DNA of 64,000 nucleotides, taken from contig NC_090130.1 in NCBI RefSeq assembly GCF_040581485.1, forward strand, positions 19,285,656-19,349,655, read 5' to 3'. Made by a program: the position numbers and the translations under genes. The notes under the pieces were generated by a model. The model saw nothing but the letters and a program-made list of their open reading frames with translations, ran no database searches and was not told the origin of the DNA. This document shows positions 22,336 through 34,002 of the stretch, piece after piece. Source of the DNA: Linepithema humile. Taxonomy: Eukaryota > Arthropoda > Insecta > Hymenoptera > Formicidae. Position 1 is the first letter of the stretch. Each line of letters opens with the position of its first letter.

Positions 22336-23539
22336 GTATAAAAAATTAAAAATCTTTTTTGTTTCGGACAAATATAATAGTTTCTGCATACACTAATGCT
22401 ATATTTTGAGAAATAAGAATTTTTGAAGCAATTATATACAAATATTTATTATTACATACAAATATTTATTATTTATTTTTTATTTTATGACATTAAATAT
22501 ACAATTTATGTGAATATTTAAAATATAATAAAAGACAAAATTTTAATTAACCTTTTTTTAAAATACTTTAAAAAAATTGAAAAGAAAATTTTTTATTTTT
22601 TTGTGGTCAAGGTCAGTGCTGCCAGTCGGGCCGGGTTGCCCCTCCAATCCCCTCCACAAACCAGGCCGTGCACAGTACTGTATTGTAAGATGTGTGGATC
22701 CCAGTAAACATAAATCTAAATTTTTGTTTTTTTTAATAATAAGGAAGAATTTTAGAATGAGAATAGGAAGCGATAAAAATATTTATTTAAAAGAAAGGAA
22801 TAGGATAGGATAGAATATAATAGGAAAATAAGTGTAAAGACACATTTTTATAATTACAAAGAAATGCTTTATTTGGCAGAAATAATAAATAATGAATACC
22901 AACATTTGTTACAAGGGTAAGGAAAACTGCCAAAAACCTTACCAGTATTCATGAAAACAAAAATTATAATATTTTTATAACATAAAAATAAACATTTCAT
23001 TAAAATAAAATATTATATTATAAATTATATAATTATAAATTATATTACATATTAATATTATATTAATATATTAATATTATAAATTATCAGTCTTTTTTCA
23101 TCTTTTTTCATAACATAAAATAAACTTTATAGTTATTATGAACGACTAAAATAAAATATTCTTATCTGAAATAAAATATATTATTATCATAAAATAAAAT
23201 AAAAAGATCTTAAAGACTAGACAAGAATATCTGAAATTAAAAAAAAAACATTAATATTTTATAATTAATTAAAAAAATTGCTACATGTGCGAATAAAAAA
23301 GTTAAAACTATGAAAATTTAAATTTAAATTTAAAAAAAATTTTTTTAAATTAAAATAAAAAAATTAATCACTATCAGATGTATGTTGCTTCGGATATAAG
23401 TTTTGCGTGTTGTGTAATTCTATATGTCGCGAATCTACTTTAAAATTTACACAAGTAATATTCTCAGCCTGAAAACTAAATTTAATTTTACAAATAGCGG
23501 AAATTGTATCATCAGCTAAACAATTTCTTTTCTTAGTTT

Positions 23540-25366
23540 TTGTGTCCGTTACTATTGAAAAGATCCGTTCCGCTTCGGCATTTGAGGAAAAGTAAGAACG
23601 GACTCAACTAATAACTCTAAATTTGGAAACATCTTTTCCTCATTAAAATTTTTAAGATCAAATATTTTTTTCCACACCTTATCGATTTCTAAAATAACTA
23701 ATTCTTTTTTTTCTAAATCATTAAAAGAAGTTGGCAAAATTCTCCACTCTACAGCTAATTTTCTAATATCAATATTGTCAATATTTAAACGCGTAGCAAT
23801 AAATGACAAATCTTTAATTTGAACTCTACCTTCACGATAAAGTGCAATTTTAGGATTTAAAAAAGTTAATTGTTGAAATAAAGGATCGTTATAAACGTTT
23901 CATCATTTCTTTAACAGCTGTTTTATAAAAATCTAAACATTTTAATTTTACTTGCACAAATTCTAAAGGCTGAGTTTGCAAAAAGCTTTCACATAATGGT
24001 TCCACACATATATCGGTCAGTTGTTTCATATTATTTTCATCATCTACATTTAAAGTAGAGATGTCATCCAAAGTCTCTAAAATCATAAAATTATCAGCCA
24101 TATTAAATATTATTTTTTGATTACTAGAATATAATTCATGTACTAAAATTTTGCGTGACTGAAAAAGAGCATTAAATGTATTGAAAAAATTTAACGAATA
24201 TTTTAAAAATAATAAATAGGCTTTAATGGCATTATCATTTAATTGCGCAAGAATAGTTTCTGCAGATCCAGATTTTTCTTCTACAACAGCCGAATGAAAG
24301 TAATTTTGCAGAACTTCCCAATTATCAAGAAGTCTAGTCACGCATTGGTGTAAAGCAAGCCACCTTGTATTAGATAATTTTAACATTTTATGTTTTTCAA
24401 CATTTAAAGAGTTTTGAACCATTTCTAAAATTGCACATCTTTTTGCACTACCCGAAATATAACTTGTAACATTTCTAATGATAGTTTCACATTTTTGTGG
24501 CAATTTTTCACAAGCTTTACTAGCCACAATCGCGGATGAATCGCAAATACAATTTAATAATACTACACCAGGTACTTCAGTTTTTAAACGCGAGAAAAAA
24601 GAATTATTACACCTGGTCATTACTGCAGCGTTATCACTTGCCATTCCAATAATATTTTTAATATTAATATTTTTTTCTTCTAAAAATGTTTTAAAAACTT
24701 CAAAAATTTTACTTGTAGTACAGTTTGTAGCATCTAATGCTAATAACTCTAATAATTGTGTTTTTACTTTTTTATTAATTGGCGAAACATATTTAACAAG
24801 CAGGCACATGAATTTTGTATTTGTTATATCCGTACTTTCATCAATTAAAATGGAAAATTTACATGTTTGCAAAATGGAAATTAATTTTTCTTCTTCGCGC
24901 TTTGAAATAATATTTTTAACAATACGAATACATTTAGTTCGGCCTAGTGTAAGATCTTGTGCAATTTTAGGTTCAAAACAAATATCTTTTATTAACGGTA
25001 TTAAATGATCTACAGTAGAAAAAGCTACATTATGGTCGGCAAAAAAGCTGCTAATTTTATTTCCGCGCGTTTTACTCTTTCATTATATTGCAAAGAATGC
25101 TTGTTATGATTATCGAGACTTTGAGTTTGACCCTTCATATTATATATATGTGTAACCGTCTGTGAATGCTGTCTTAAATCCGTTTTGCAACATCTGATAG
25201 TTTTATTACATATAACGCACAAAGCTTTATTTTCTTCTGGATGGGGAGCTAACCATCCTTTAAAAATATCTTCCTCTAACCACGACTGATTAAAATTTCT
25301 AACTTTAACTTTTTTTTTAATAGCTCCTTTCTCAATATTATTATTATCGTTATTAAAACTACTCAT
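23540..25366 (-). pseudogene. hAT transposase with BED zinc finger, frameshifted
   Basis: The start at 25366 gives MSSFNNDNNN, then a BED-type finger: NQSWLEEDIFKGWL, ALCVICNKTIRC, LRQHSQTVTH. A frameshift in a T-run near 25035 moves to the frame with the RNase H-like core, FSILIDESTDITNTKFMCLL (first Asp) and IGMASDNAAVM (second Asp), with the conserved LLNCICDSS and SNTRWLALHQCV blocks. Another frame change near 23890 leads to KKIFDLKNFNEEKMFPNLEL, and a further one near 23590 to SSNAEAERIFSI, the hAT C-terminal dimerisation motif. At least three frame changes make it inactive. It is distantly similar to the transposase at 40571. Confidence 0.9.
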
Positions 25367-25437
25367 TTTTAAAATTTATCACAATAATATTGCACAAATA
25401 ATATATATATATATATTACACAAATAATATTGCAAAC

Positions 25438-25527
25438 TACTATTACTACTACTACTATTACCACTACTACTACTACTACTACACTACTACTACTACTACT
25501 ACACTACTACTACTACTACTACTACTA
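25438..25527. repeat. ACT/TACTAC trinucleotide microsatellite
   Basis: About 90 bp of (ACT)n with small interruptions lies inside the hAT element, upstream of the transposase start on its coding strand. Confidence 0.95.
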
Positions 25528-26215
25528 TTGCAGCTAATATCACAGATAATTACAAATAATTATCACAGATATACATATCACAATTACTTACCTATTTGTT
25601 TTTCCTATTTCTTCTTCTTCATGTCACATCACACCATCACACGTTGTCTTGCGTCTTACCGTCTACCGCCTATCTGTTTACTGGGATCACGCGGTCACGC
25701 CACAGCTGCGCGCCCATAACACGTTACTGCGGTTACCATGGTTACGCGCGCGGGACTTTAAACAACGGAGGGGCAACCCGGCCCGACTGGCAGCACTGGT
25801 CAAGGCTGTCTCTTCCCTTAAAGTCAAATTCAATTAAATTTTCATATGTAACAGCATACAGATGAATGCTATCAAATTGTATAGAACGTATATTGTTATT
25901 TAAATAGGAACCATTTTTTATTTGATACATCTAAAAATTTTTAAGACAGTTAATAATATGTCATTAATAAAGTACAAGATACATAAAATCTGAAAATAAT
26001 ACAAACTTGAATGGGAGCACTTTGTCTCTGATCCCATAAAATAACATTACCATCTTTTGTCCCCGTCATAATAGTGTATAGATAATCTGATGAAAAACAT
26101 GTTAGTTTATCATAATGCCACTCTGGAAGGAGTGAAGTATTGCATATATGTACAAATTCGGATGTTCTGAAATAATAGTTGTAAATATAACTAAATTGAA
26201 TGGCCATTTAAGAGC

Positions 26216-26372
26216 CGTATTCATAGTCTGTTTTTATATGTAAGATCATCTTAAAAATTATCTTAAGATGCTACGAACCAAACAGAAAGCCATATTAGTG
26301 TCTTAAGACAACGACGATGATGATTTAGGACGATCTTAAATATAAGAACGAACTATGAATACTGCCCTTAGT
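26216..26372. mobile_element. MITE of about 157 bp in an FBXW4 copy-2 intron
   Basis: The ends gagccgtattcatagtctgt and acgaactatgaatactgccc are inverted. Copy 1 of the FBXW4 fragment has the empty site (ctgattaatattaac), while here the site reads catttaa|element|ttagtgttaat. This implies a TTA or TTAA target duplication, one base mutated. Harbinger- or piggyBac-like origin fits. A second insertion absent from copy 1 occupies about 26388-26705, starting agtgaattttatactcagca and ending agtatgtatagagtttactg. Confidence 0.7.
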
Positions 26373-26852
26373 GTTAATAATAAATTTATTACTTCTAGTG
26401 AATTTTATACTCAGCAAACACAGAACATGTTGCAACATTGCCGCAATGTTACAGCAATATTCTCTGTTTGCTGGATACATACTGGAATAAGCACTGCCGT
26501 TAAAACCAGCCGAGCTTGTTTGTGAGACAGAAAACCGATAGAAAGACAGTGAAGGCATTCGCAGCTATGGAGATTATTATTTTTTTTCCATTTAGATAAA
26601 TGTGCGAGACAGAATAAACATCACCCCTTAAACGTTTTCTCTCTTGGTTCGGAGTCATTAGGCAAATCCTTATTTAGTGCTCATTCCAGTATGTATAGAG
26701 TTTACTGATTACCTGATATCTATCTTTTTAATATAATCCCCAGTCAACATAAGAATAGTATGAGGATCCTCCCATAGTAATTGGTAAAAAAAACCATCAT
26801 ATTTTTTCTCCATTACCTGATAACTAAAATGCCTTTCATTAGATTGTAGCTC

Positions 26853-27467
26853 TGTGAAGTTAGTCTACCAAAATTAACTTTATTAACTTTCAACAATTGT
26901 AGCGAATTGTTGGTTGTTAATTTAATTGTTATTAATAAAATAAATATCAGTGTGAAATTAGCTTATCTAATAGAAATATTTAATTTTTTTTCAATTTTCT
27001 CGCTTCAAATCAATAGAAAATCGATTGCTGTTCTCAATTGTGCCTTTTAGAATGATTGGTTAGTGAGTTATTTATTAATTACAACAAAATAATCATTTTC
27101 AATAGCGCAGCCATTATTTCCAGAGCGACTAACTTTACGATTAGGAGTCGCGCATGTGCAATATGAGCGCTATAAAAATTATTATTTTGTTATAATTAAT
27201 AGATAGACACCAACAATCATTCTAAGGCACAATTGGGAGCAACAATCGATATTTTATCGATTTGATGCGTAAAAATTGGAAAAAAATTACAAATTCCTAT
27301 TAGGTAAGCTAACTTCACATTGATATTTATTTTGTTAATAACATTTAAATTAACAACCAACAAACGTCAAAATTAGACCAACAGTAATCAACAAACGACC
27401 AACAATTGTTAAGAGTTAGCTACAATTGTTAAGAATTAGAAAAGTTCATTTTGGCTAACTTCACACA
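26853..27467. mobile_element. Foldback element with arms of about 280 bp
   Basis: The left arm starts gtgaagttagtctaccaaaa and the right arm ends with its complement (ttttggctaacttcac). Several blocks match along the way, such as cacaattgggagcaacaatc against gctgttctcaattgtgcctt. The centre lies near 27135. It sits directly upstream of the FBXW4 copy-2 exons and is where homology to copy 1 ends. Confidence 0.8.
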
Positions 27468-27645
27468 ACTTTAAAAATGCATCAAACAGCACACAGTATT
27501 TCTAGTAATTTACCAGATCGCATGCGTATTGTTGCAATAAGTTACATCACTAAACTATATATATAGACTGCGTTCCGTAAAGCGCATATGCGCGCATATA
27601 CTAGAATGAGCCTTTTCCATAAGAACCAATGTGTTTGTGGCCAAA

Positions 27646-27755
27646 GAATAGCAGAATAGTAGAATAGTAGAATAGTAGAATAGCAGAATAGCAGAATAGC
27701 AGAATAGCAGAATAGCAGAATAGCAGAAGCAAAAAATAGCAGAATAGTAGACGGA
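27646..27755. repeat. 10-bp tandem repeat agaatagYag
   Basis: About ten copies of agaatagcag/agaatagtag run in tandem. They create long reading frames in several phases, none of which I accept as genes. Confidence 0.95.
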
Positions 27756-28141
27756 GACGTCTGTCCCACATTTCGTTATGATAAAATATTAAAAATAAAG
27801 GCAAATATAAAACAGACATCCCCGTCTAATGTAACTCTCTCTTTTCCACAGTGGACCATCGCTCACTGAATTATACACAGTGTATAAAAAAGATCAGAAC
27901 TCCAGAATATCTAAAAAAATATAAGTTTTGCAAAAAACTGTTTCAGATAAAAGTTGTAAAGTTTAAAAAAATTTACTTACTGATCTTATCAGTTTGATCT
28001 TGGATGGCGTCGCCAAAATCAGAGCAAGGTCACTTTGAATTTTTTTAAATGAAACTTCCTATTTTTTATTGCATATGCTTATAGTCCTAGCCACCTTTTC
28101 AAAACACTAATTTTATCCACTTTGGGTCAGGCGGTTCGAAG

Positions 28142-28428
28142 CAGTGATGCGCTGTCGTGGGATTTTTTCCCGTACGGAACCTCCGTGCGCATGCGTAAGC
28201 TGACGTCACAGCTAGACGTCGGCTGCTACCACAGATGTATCTAGGTGTACTATAGGGGATATGATAGTTTTCCCGCGTTTTTAATGACACACGACATATT
28301 ATAGTGCATTATAATCAATTACAATTGAAATCAGCTGATATTGTGAAAGAAGAGGGTAAATTACTGAGGGTTCAAAGCGTTTGCTTAGTGCGCAGACGCA
28401 ACTTTATTCCCACGACAGCGCATCACTG
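28142..28428. mobile_element. 287-bp hAT MITE (CAGTGATGCG family)
   Basis: The ends CAGTGATGCGCTGTCGTGGG and CCCACGACAGCGCATCACTG are perfect inverted copies. Both flanks are gttcgaag (28134-28141 and 28429-28436), a perfect 8-bp target duplication. The first 10 bases match the larger elements at 35487 and 38641. Confidence 0.95.
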
Positions 28429-28454
28429 GTTCGAAGTTATCGAGGTTTTTATGG

Positions 28455-28615
28455 TATAACGTCCAGCCAACGAAGGTAAGATCGGTGATCGATCCAGCCA
28501 ATAAAAACACGATCGGTAGGTAATTCGGTCAATGAAGGCAAGATCGACAGGTGATCCGGCCAACAAGAGAAGATTGGAGGATGATCCAGACAATGGAGGC
28601 AAGATCACGGTGATT
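28455..28615. repeat. Degenerate minisatellite, about 30-bp unit
   Basis: Five units resemble gatccagccaatgaaggcaa followed by gatcggtaggt, with substitutions and small length changes. It lies between the hAT MITE and the gypsy 5' LTR. Confidence 0.8.
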
Positions 28616-28885
28616 ATGAGGACGTTAATATAAAAACAGATCCTTTATCAGGATATAACAATTGGTCTACCAAACACATTATGCCAATGTTTAACTTCGA
28701 AACGGCTGAAAGTGGATAACTCCAATAGTGACCGGAAGTGTCTATCTCCGTTTACGTTTATTAACGTTATTAAAAACGTTTGCCTCAATATCAGTTAATT
28801 GCTGTTCTTGATTTTATTCGTAAAAAGGTTGATGATGACAATAATATTATATATTATTCATATAAATTTTTATAGATCTCTTAAT

Positions 28886-29766
28886 TGTAACAGCACGCGC
28901 TGTTACTAAGCGCCACACAGGCTTCACGTGTGCACCTCCCCATTACGGGCCGCATTCCGATCCCCCAACTCGAGGGTAGTAGCTTGAGAAGGGGTAGCTG
29001 CCGGGTAGGGTAGCATCCCAAGTGGGGATAGTGCGACCGGTATAAAAGCCGGCTCGCGGAGCAGACCGAGACCATTCCCCCGAGTACGACTCGGACAAGC
29101 CTCAGGGCGCACTCTGAAGATCCGGTCGTACTCGCTCCCATCCCGATAGTCGTTCTAGGAGCAGGGCGTTCTCTGCCTCGGTCGGGTGTTCCCGGCGTTC
29201 GACTTCCTATATCCCTCGCACGAGAGAAAACTCTTTCTGTCTTCGGACACAGCGCACCGGCAACCGTCGACGACTCAACAGGGCTCGGATATACGCGGTA
29301 TCGCTTATTTTTTAATATTTTGACTCCGTACGAACCGACCGATTTAGAATTAAATAGTTTAATTTGTTTCTTATTCGGCCAAAGGCGCACCACATTTAAC
29401 GAATTACGCAGTTTACTCATTATCCGTTTATTTCCGATATTTGTACCCGTTTATACCGTTGAGATATTAGATAGTTTAACCGATTAGTTATGTACTCATT
29501 TATTAATGTTTTCTTTTTACACGCTCTCTTGAATAAATATTTATTTTGTTTCATTAATTTATTTTTGTTAATTTGGAGTCTCCCGAAAAAACCACACGAC
29601 TGAATTCTGGCGAACCGGCGAGTTATTCCGCGTCGTAAGAATCCGCTTTGCTAACTACGCACCGTCGTAATTCCGCATCGTAAAAATCCGCTTTACTACC
29701 TACGCACCGTCGAAATTCCGCATCGTTACGCACCGCCCGTGAGGCGTAAAAATACGCACCATTACA
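28886..29766 (+). repeat. Gypsy 5' LTR
   Basis: It begins tgtaacagcacgcgctgtta, whose first bases contain a short palindrome, and ends accattaca. Near its 3' end, cgtcgtaattccgcatcgta-type units of about 45 bp are repeated two to three times (29630-29735). The start matches 35294 onward. An 179-codon minus-strand frame within it is a by-product of its GC-rich composition. Confidence 0.93.
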
Positions 29767-29784
29767 TGGCGCCCGAACAGGGAC
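29767..29784 (+). promoter_or_regulatory. Gypsy primer-binding site (tRNA-Lys type)
   Basis: TGGCGCCCGAACAGGGAC starts immediately after the LTR. It is the 18-base sequence complementary to the 3' end of the lysine tRNA used as primer by several retroelement groups. Position and length are exactly as expected. Confidence 0.93.
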
Positions 29785-29988
29785 CGGTTTAAAAATTAAA
29801 ACGAGACTCCAGATTTAGAGACAAATGAGTACATGGGTTATTTACTTACTTAAAGACCAAGTTGTCGAGATATTAGAATCTATAACATTAACAGTACCGG
29901 GACGTTAGATAATTTAAGAAAACGACTTTGGTTATTTATTTCGCGAAGGCCTGATCTGTTTCAAACTTCCGCGGGTAACCTGGACAAT

Positions 29989-30790
29989 ATGCCAAAGAGC
30001 AATTATTCGGCTAAAGCCGACGACGAACCAGTGGAGGAACTGGTTGTCCCACCGGCATTAAACATAATGGAGCGGGCAAAGCTCCTAAACCAAATGAGAA
30101 AATGGGGCCTCCATTTTGATGGCAAGGATCCATTCTCCTTCTTGGAACGGATAGAGGAGCTCGGCCAGGAATATGGCTTCACAAACGAGCAGCTACTCCT
30201 CGGCCTACCGGAAGCGTTAAAAGGTAATGCCTTATTATGGTTTAGAAACCATAGGGCCTCGTGGAATTCATGGAACGACTTTCGTCTGGACTTTAAAGCA
30301 TTCTACCTGCCACCAGGATACCCGCGACAACTCAGACGAGAGATACAAGGCAGGCAGCAACAACCAAGCGAGCCATTCGACGCTTTTGCCATAGCATTAC
30401 AGACGCTAATGCGACGAGCCGGAGGGTACTCAGAGTAAGAGAAATTAGAGCAGATCTATGAAAATATGAATCTGGATCTCCAATTATATATTCCACTCGA
30501 AAATATACACACGCTGAGCAAACTGCACGCAAAGGTCGCAAATCTAGAAAAAATTTAACAACGCCAAAAAGAGCGATGACCAAGGTTCTCCGAGAGGAAC
30601 AACCGAAACCCAGTCGCCACAGCTACGTATAACAAAGATGAATACTGCTGGCGGTGTAAGCAGCGAGGACACCCGCTGGAATTGCAAACACACGCCCAAG
30701 AAATTTTGCTCCCAATGCGGGAAAGATGGAGTGCTGACTAAAGATTGTCACCCTCCAAAGGGAAACGAAACGCGGGTCGGTGGAAAAGCG
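29989..30790 (+). pseudogene. Gypsy gag, interrupted
   Basis: The ATG at 29989 starts MPKSNYSAKADDEPVEELVV. The capsid-like part includes FDGKDPFSFLERIEELGQEY, LLWFRNHRASWNSWNDF and FYLPPGYPRQLRREIQ. A stop follows at 30436 (GGYSE, then TAA), although the same frame continues with gag-like sequence, and another stop lies near 30556. Downstream, two zinc-knuckle-like motifs, CWRCKQRGH and FCSQCGKDGVLTKDC, are seen if small frame changes are allowed. The protein would package the element RNA. Here it is broken at least twice. Confidence 0.85.
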
Positions 30791-33587
30791 GCGTACGCCC
30801 GGCCCGAATCAAAATAAAGTACACTCCGAGACCGCACGTCCTTCTAAAGATCGAAGGAAAATCTGTTTGGGCTCTGCTTGACTCCGGATCTGAAGCCTCA
30901 TTGCTCAATAGCGAGACCGCTCAATTAATAAAAAGAAAGCCGACCACGACAAGCGAAACAATACACTTAGCAGATGGTTCGGAAGTAACCATTAATCAGA
31001 CTGTCCATCTGTCACTGACAATACCAGGAAAGACAATTCGTCATGAATTTGCGGTATTACCGTCGCTAAGTACGCCCATTCTCATTGGGACAGACCTTTG
31101 GGCTAAATTACAGATTAATTTACCGCCCCCTCCGGCTCAACCGCAATATAAACATTCGACTATTGGCTTCGTTACTGCCGCTCCGGTTCTTGACAAAGCA
31201 AAAGAACCATACAGGCTAAAAGAATTTCTGGATAAAGAATTACCGAAATTCGAAAGGATTGAAGGCCCCACAGATCTAATCGAACATATGATTCGACTAA
31301 AGCCAGGGCCTCCAATAAAGCAGAGATACCGGCCACGAAATCCGGCCATGCAGAAAATTATTGACGACGAAGTCCAGAAAATGGAAAACGAAAGCATTAT
31401 TGAGGCATCAACCAGTGCCTGGAGTTCTCCGGTAGTCATAGTCAGGAAAAAAGACGGAACTCACCGATTCTGTATAGATTACAAAAAATTAAATGATGCT
31501 TCAGAGAAAGACGCCTATCCATTGCCGCATATAACTGCTACCCTCGAAAAATTAAGAGGAGCCCGCTATCTCTCAACTCTGGATTTGAAAAATGGGTATT
31601 GGCAGGTACCCTTATCTAAAAAAAGCCGACCAGTTACCGCATTTACCATACCTGGCCGAGGACTCAAGCAATTTCGGGTCATGCCTTTTGGGTTACACTC
31701 GGCACCCGCAACTTTCCAGAGGCTTTTCGATACCGTTATAGGACCAGAGCTCGAACCGCACGTGCTAGTCTACCTGGACGACATTATCGTCGCTAGCCGA
31801 ACTTTCGAGGAGCATCTAGGTCACTTAGCCGAAGTATTCCGCCGATTACGAAAGGCTAAATTACGGATCAATCCAGAGAAATGCCAGTTCTGCCGTGAAA
31901 GCCTAAGATACCTTGGACATATAGTTGACAAGGAAGGCATCCTCACCGATCCAGAAAAAATGAGCGCAATTACGAATTGGCCAGCTCCAACAACCGTAAG
32001 AAAGATACGGCAATTCATCGGAATGGTCTCCTGGTACCGACGCTTTATCGCAGACTTTTCGACTGTCGCTGCGCCTCTTACGCAATTAACACGCAAAAAT
32101 GCACGATGGAAGTGGACAGAGAAAGAAGAAGCCGCTTTTCAACACCTTAAAAAGGCTTTGACGACAGCACCGGTGCTCGCCTGTCCAGACTTCGCAAAAC
32201 CTTTCGTGCTGCAAACCGATGCCAGCACTCAAGGCTTAGGGACAGTACTCACGCAAAACCATGAGAATGGCGAGCGAGTAATAGCGTATGCAAGCCGAAC
32301 ACTTAATCCGGCAGAAAAGAATTACAGCGCTACCGAGCTGGAATGCCTCGCTGTCGTTTGGGGAATTCGTAAAATGCGTGATTATCTCGAAGGGTATCAC
32401 TTTACCGTATTGACTGACCATCAATCATTACGATGGTTACAACGTTTAGAATCTCCTACCGGACGACTTGGCAGATGGACTTTTGAACTACAGCAATACG
32501 ATTACGATGTTCAATATCGTAAAGGCGCACTAAATCGCGTTGCCGATGCTCTTTCCAGAGAACCAGTAATAAATGCCGTCAGTCGAATCACCGCCTGCCG
32601 ATGGTACAATAAAATCAAGGCATCAGTAAAGAATAAACCGGAAGAACTACCAGACTATAAAATAATAATTTCGGGCAATTATTTCGGTACATAATACATG
32701 ATCTAAGCTTCCATGAAACACCAAGTACCGAGCAATGGAAGCAGTGTGTACCGAAGAATCAGCGCCTGTCCGTTCTAACACGTCTTCATGACGATCCTAC
32801 GGCAGGACACCTTGGCATCGCCAAGACTATAGCCTGAATTGCGCAAATTTACTACTGGCCGGGTATGTTCCGGGAGATCGCGAAATATGTACGCTGCTGC
32901 GAGAATTGTTTGGCATTTAAAACACCACAAGAAAAACCAGCCGGAAATTTACACACCGCTCCAGTAATCGCACCCTGGTAACAAGCTTCCGTCGATTTGA
33001 TAGGTCCTTTACCGCGTTCCAAGCAAGGTCACACATGGCTATTAACCATGCTAGATAGATTCAGCAAATGGATTGAAATGATTCCATTACGTCGAACTAC
33101 CGCGACGAATCTTGCCCGTGAGGTCACAAACCGCTTAATATACCGACATGGCTGTCCTGAGCAAATTATCTCCGATAACGGAACTCAATTTGCGTCCCGT
33201 CAATTTCAGGATCTTTTGAAAGATTTCGGCATTGAGCACCGTACAACTCCAGTCTACGCACCGCATTGTAATCCCGTCGAACGAGCAAACCGAACCGCTA
33301 AGACAATGATTGCTCAATACGTTGGACGGGATCACCGAAATTGGGATGAGCGAATACCAGCATTGCAATTTGCAATGAATACCGCAAAACACGAAGCCAC
33401 CGGCTTCACACCGGCTTATCTCAATCACGGCCGAGAATTATTTCGACCGCATCCAGAAGACCGGAGTAATAGATGCAACATAAGAGATCCTGAAAATAGT
33501 CGCCGTCAACTAGAAGACGCTTTCGAACTAGTTAAAATACAACTAGCACGCTCCTTTCAACGACAAGAGCGTCATTATAATTTATAA
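30745..33587 (+). pseudogene. Gypsy pol: protease, RT, RNase H, integrase
   Basis: A 649-codon open stretch (30745-32694) has the protease motif WALLDSGSEASLLN, RT blocks (DGTHRFCIDYKKLN, FGLHSAPATFQR, VLVYLDDIIVAS) and RNase H (FVLQTDASTQGLGTVLTQ, TDHQSLRWLQ). It ends at a stop after GNYFGT. Integrase homology continues in another frame from about 32780: HLGIAKT, a zinc-binding region ending RCCENCLAF, then the core with SVDLIGPL, IISDNGTQF and NPVERANRT, which supply the D,D-35-E triad. Stops at about 32837 and 32982 interrupt the N-terminal integrase part; 32997-33587 is open. RT and the integrase core look intact, but the whole cannot be made as one polyprotein. Confidence 0.92.
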
Positions 33588-33599
33588 TAATTTAATTAA

Positions 33600-33860
33600 T
33601 ATAATTTAAAACGACGAAATTGGCGGCCGAAAATAGAAGAACACGTGTGGAAACGTGAACGACCACTATCCGACAAAGCCGAAGCATTCAATGCTAAATT
33701 AGCTCCTAAATATATTGGGCCGCTCGAAATCCGAAAGATTGTTTCAGCGGTAATTGTCGACCTGCGAGACTCTGAAGGCAGATGGTATCGACAAGTACAC
33801 ATCCAGGACCTAAAACGAGCACCGAAAGAAATAGAAACAGACGAAGAAATAACCGAGTAA
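33600..33860 (+). pseudogene. Gypsy integrase C-terminal segment
   Basis: The frame reads HVWKRERPLSDKAEAFNAKL, then APKYIGPLEIRKIVSAVIVD, and ends QDLKRAPKEIETDEEITE. This is the GPY/F-like C-terminal domain of gypsy integrases, which contacts DNA. It is cut off from the core by an AT-rich, stop-containing insert of about 24 bp at 33586-33609 that looks like a duplicated ataatttaa stretch. Confidence 0.8.
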
Positions 33861-34002
33861 AATCTAAAGAGCCGACGCCACTGTACCGCGGCCCCCCCGG
33901 AGCCTACACCATTGAATTTAGTATAAATAGCGCGACGTCACACCAAGTTTTTAATTCAAACCTTCGCGTTACAGCGCAGAAACACGCACTCAAAAAAAAA
34001 AT

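Larger units (their letters stand above)
22614..25798. mobile_element. hAT transposon, 3185 bp, with perfect 32-bp inverted ends
   Basis: The termini CAGTGCTGCCAGTCGGGCCG continue through GGTTGCCCCTCC and are perfect inverted copies. The flanks gtcaaggt (22606-22613) and gtcaaggc (25799-25806) are an 8-bp duplication with one mismatch. The element encodes a BED-finger hAT transposase on the minus strand. It carries an ACT microsatellite near its right end (25438-25527) and AT-rich sequence at 22820-23500. Confidence 0.95.
22558..26816 (-). pseudogene. FBXW4-like WD40 C-terminal exons, copy 2, split by a hAT element
   Basis: Minus-strand exons 26713-26816 (LLWEDPHTILMLTGDYIKKI), 26007-26166 (SDYLYTIMTGTKDGNVILWD) and the last exon, 25799-25930 plus 22558-22613, carry two WD repeats and the LYAV...EFDF strand typical of the FBXW4 C-terminus. 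FBXW4 proteins are F-box/WD40 adaptors of SCF ubiquitin ligases. Acceptors are clean. The donors are CAG|GTAATC and CAA|GTTTGT. The hAT element 22614-25798 lies inside the last exon. If it and one target copy are ignored, the frame runs on to a TAA at 22560-22558. The F-box and N-terminal repeats are not in the window, so the copy was already partial, or its 5' part was displaced by the foldback at 26853. Confidence 0.78.

Noticed and set aside
27542..27819. Hydrophobic Leu/Phe/Tyr/Ser-rich minus-strand frames that look like membrane proteins
   Set aside because: They are translations of the 10-bp agaatagYag tandem repeat.
28881..29420. 179-codon minus-strand frame
   Set aside because: It lies almost entirely inside the gypsy LTR, and its partial copy recurs in the 3' LTR. 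GC-rich composition explains it.
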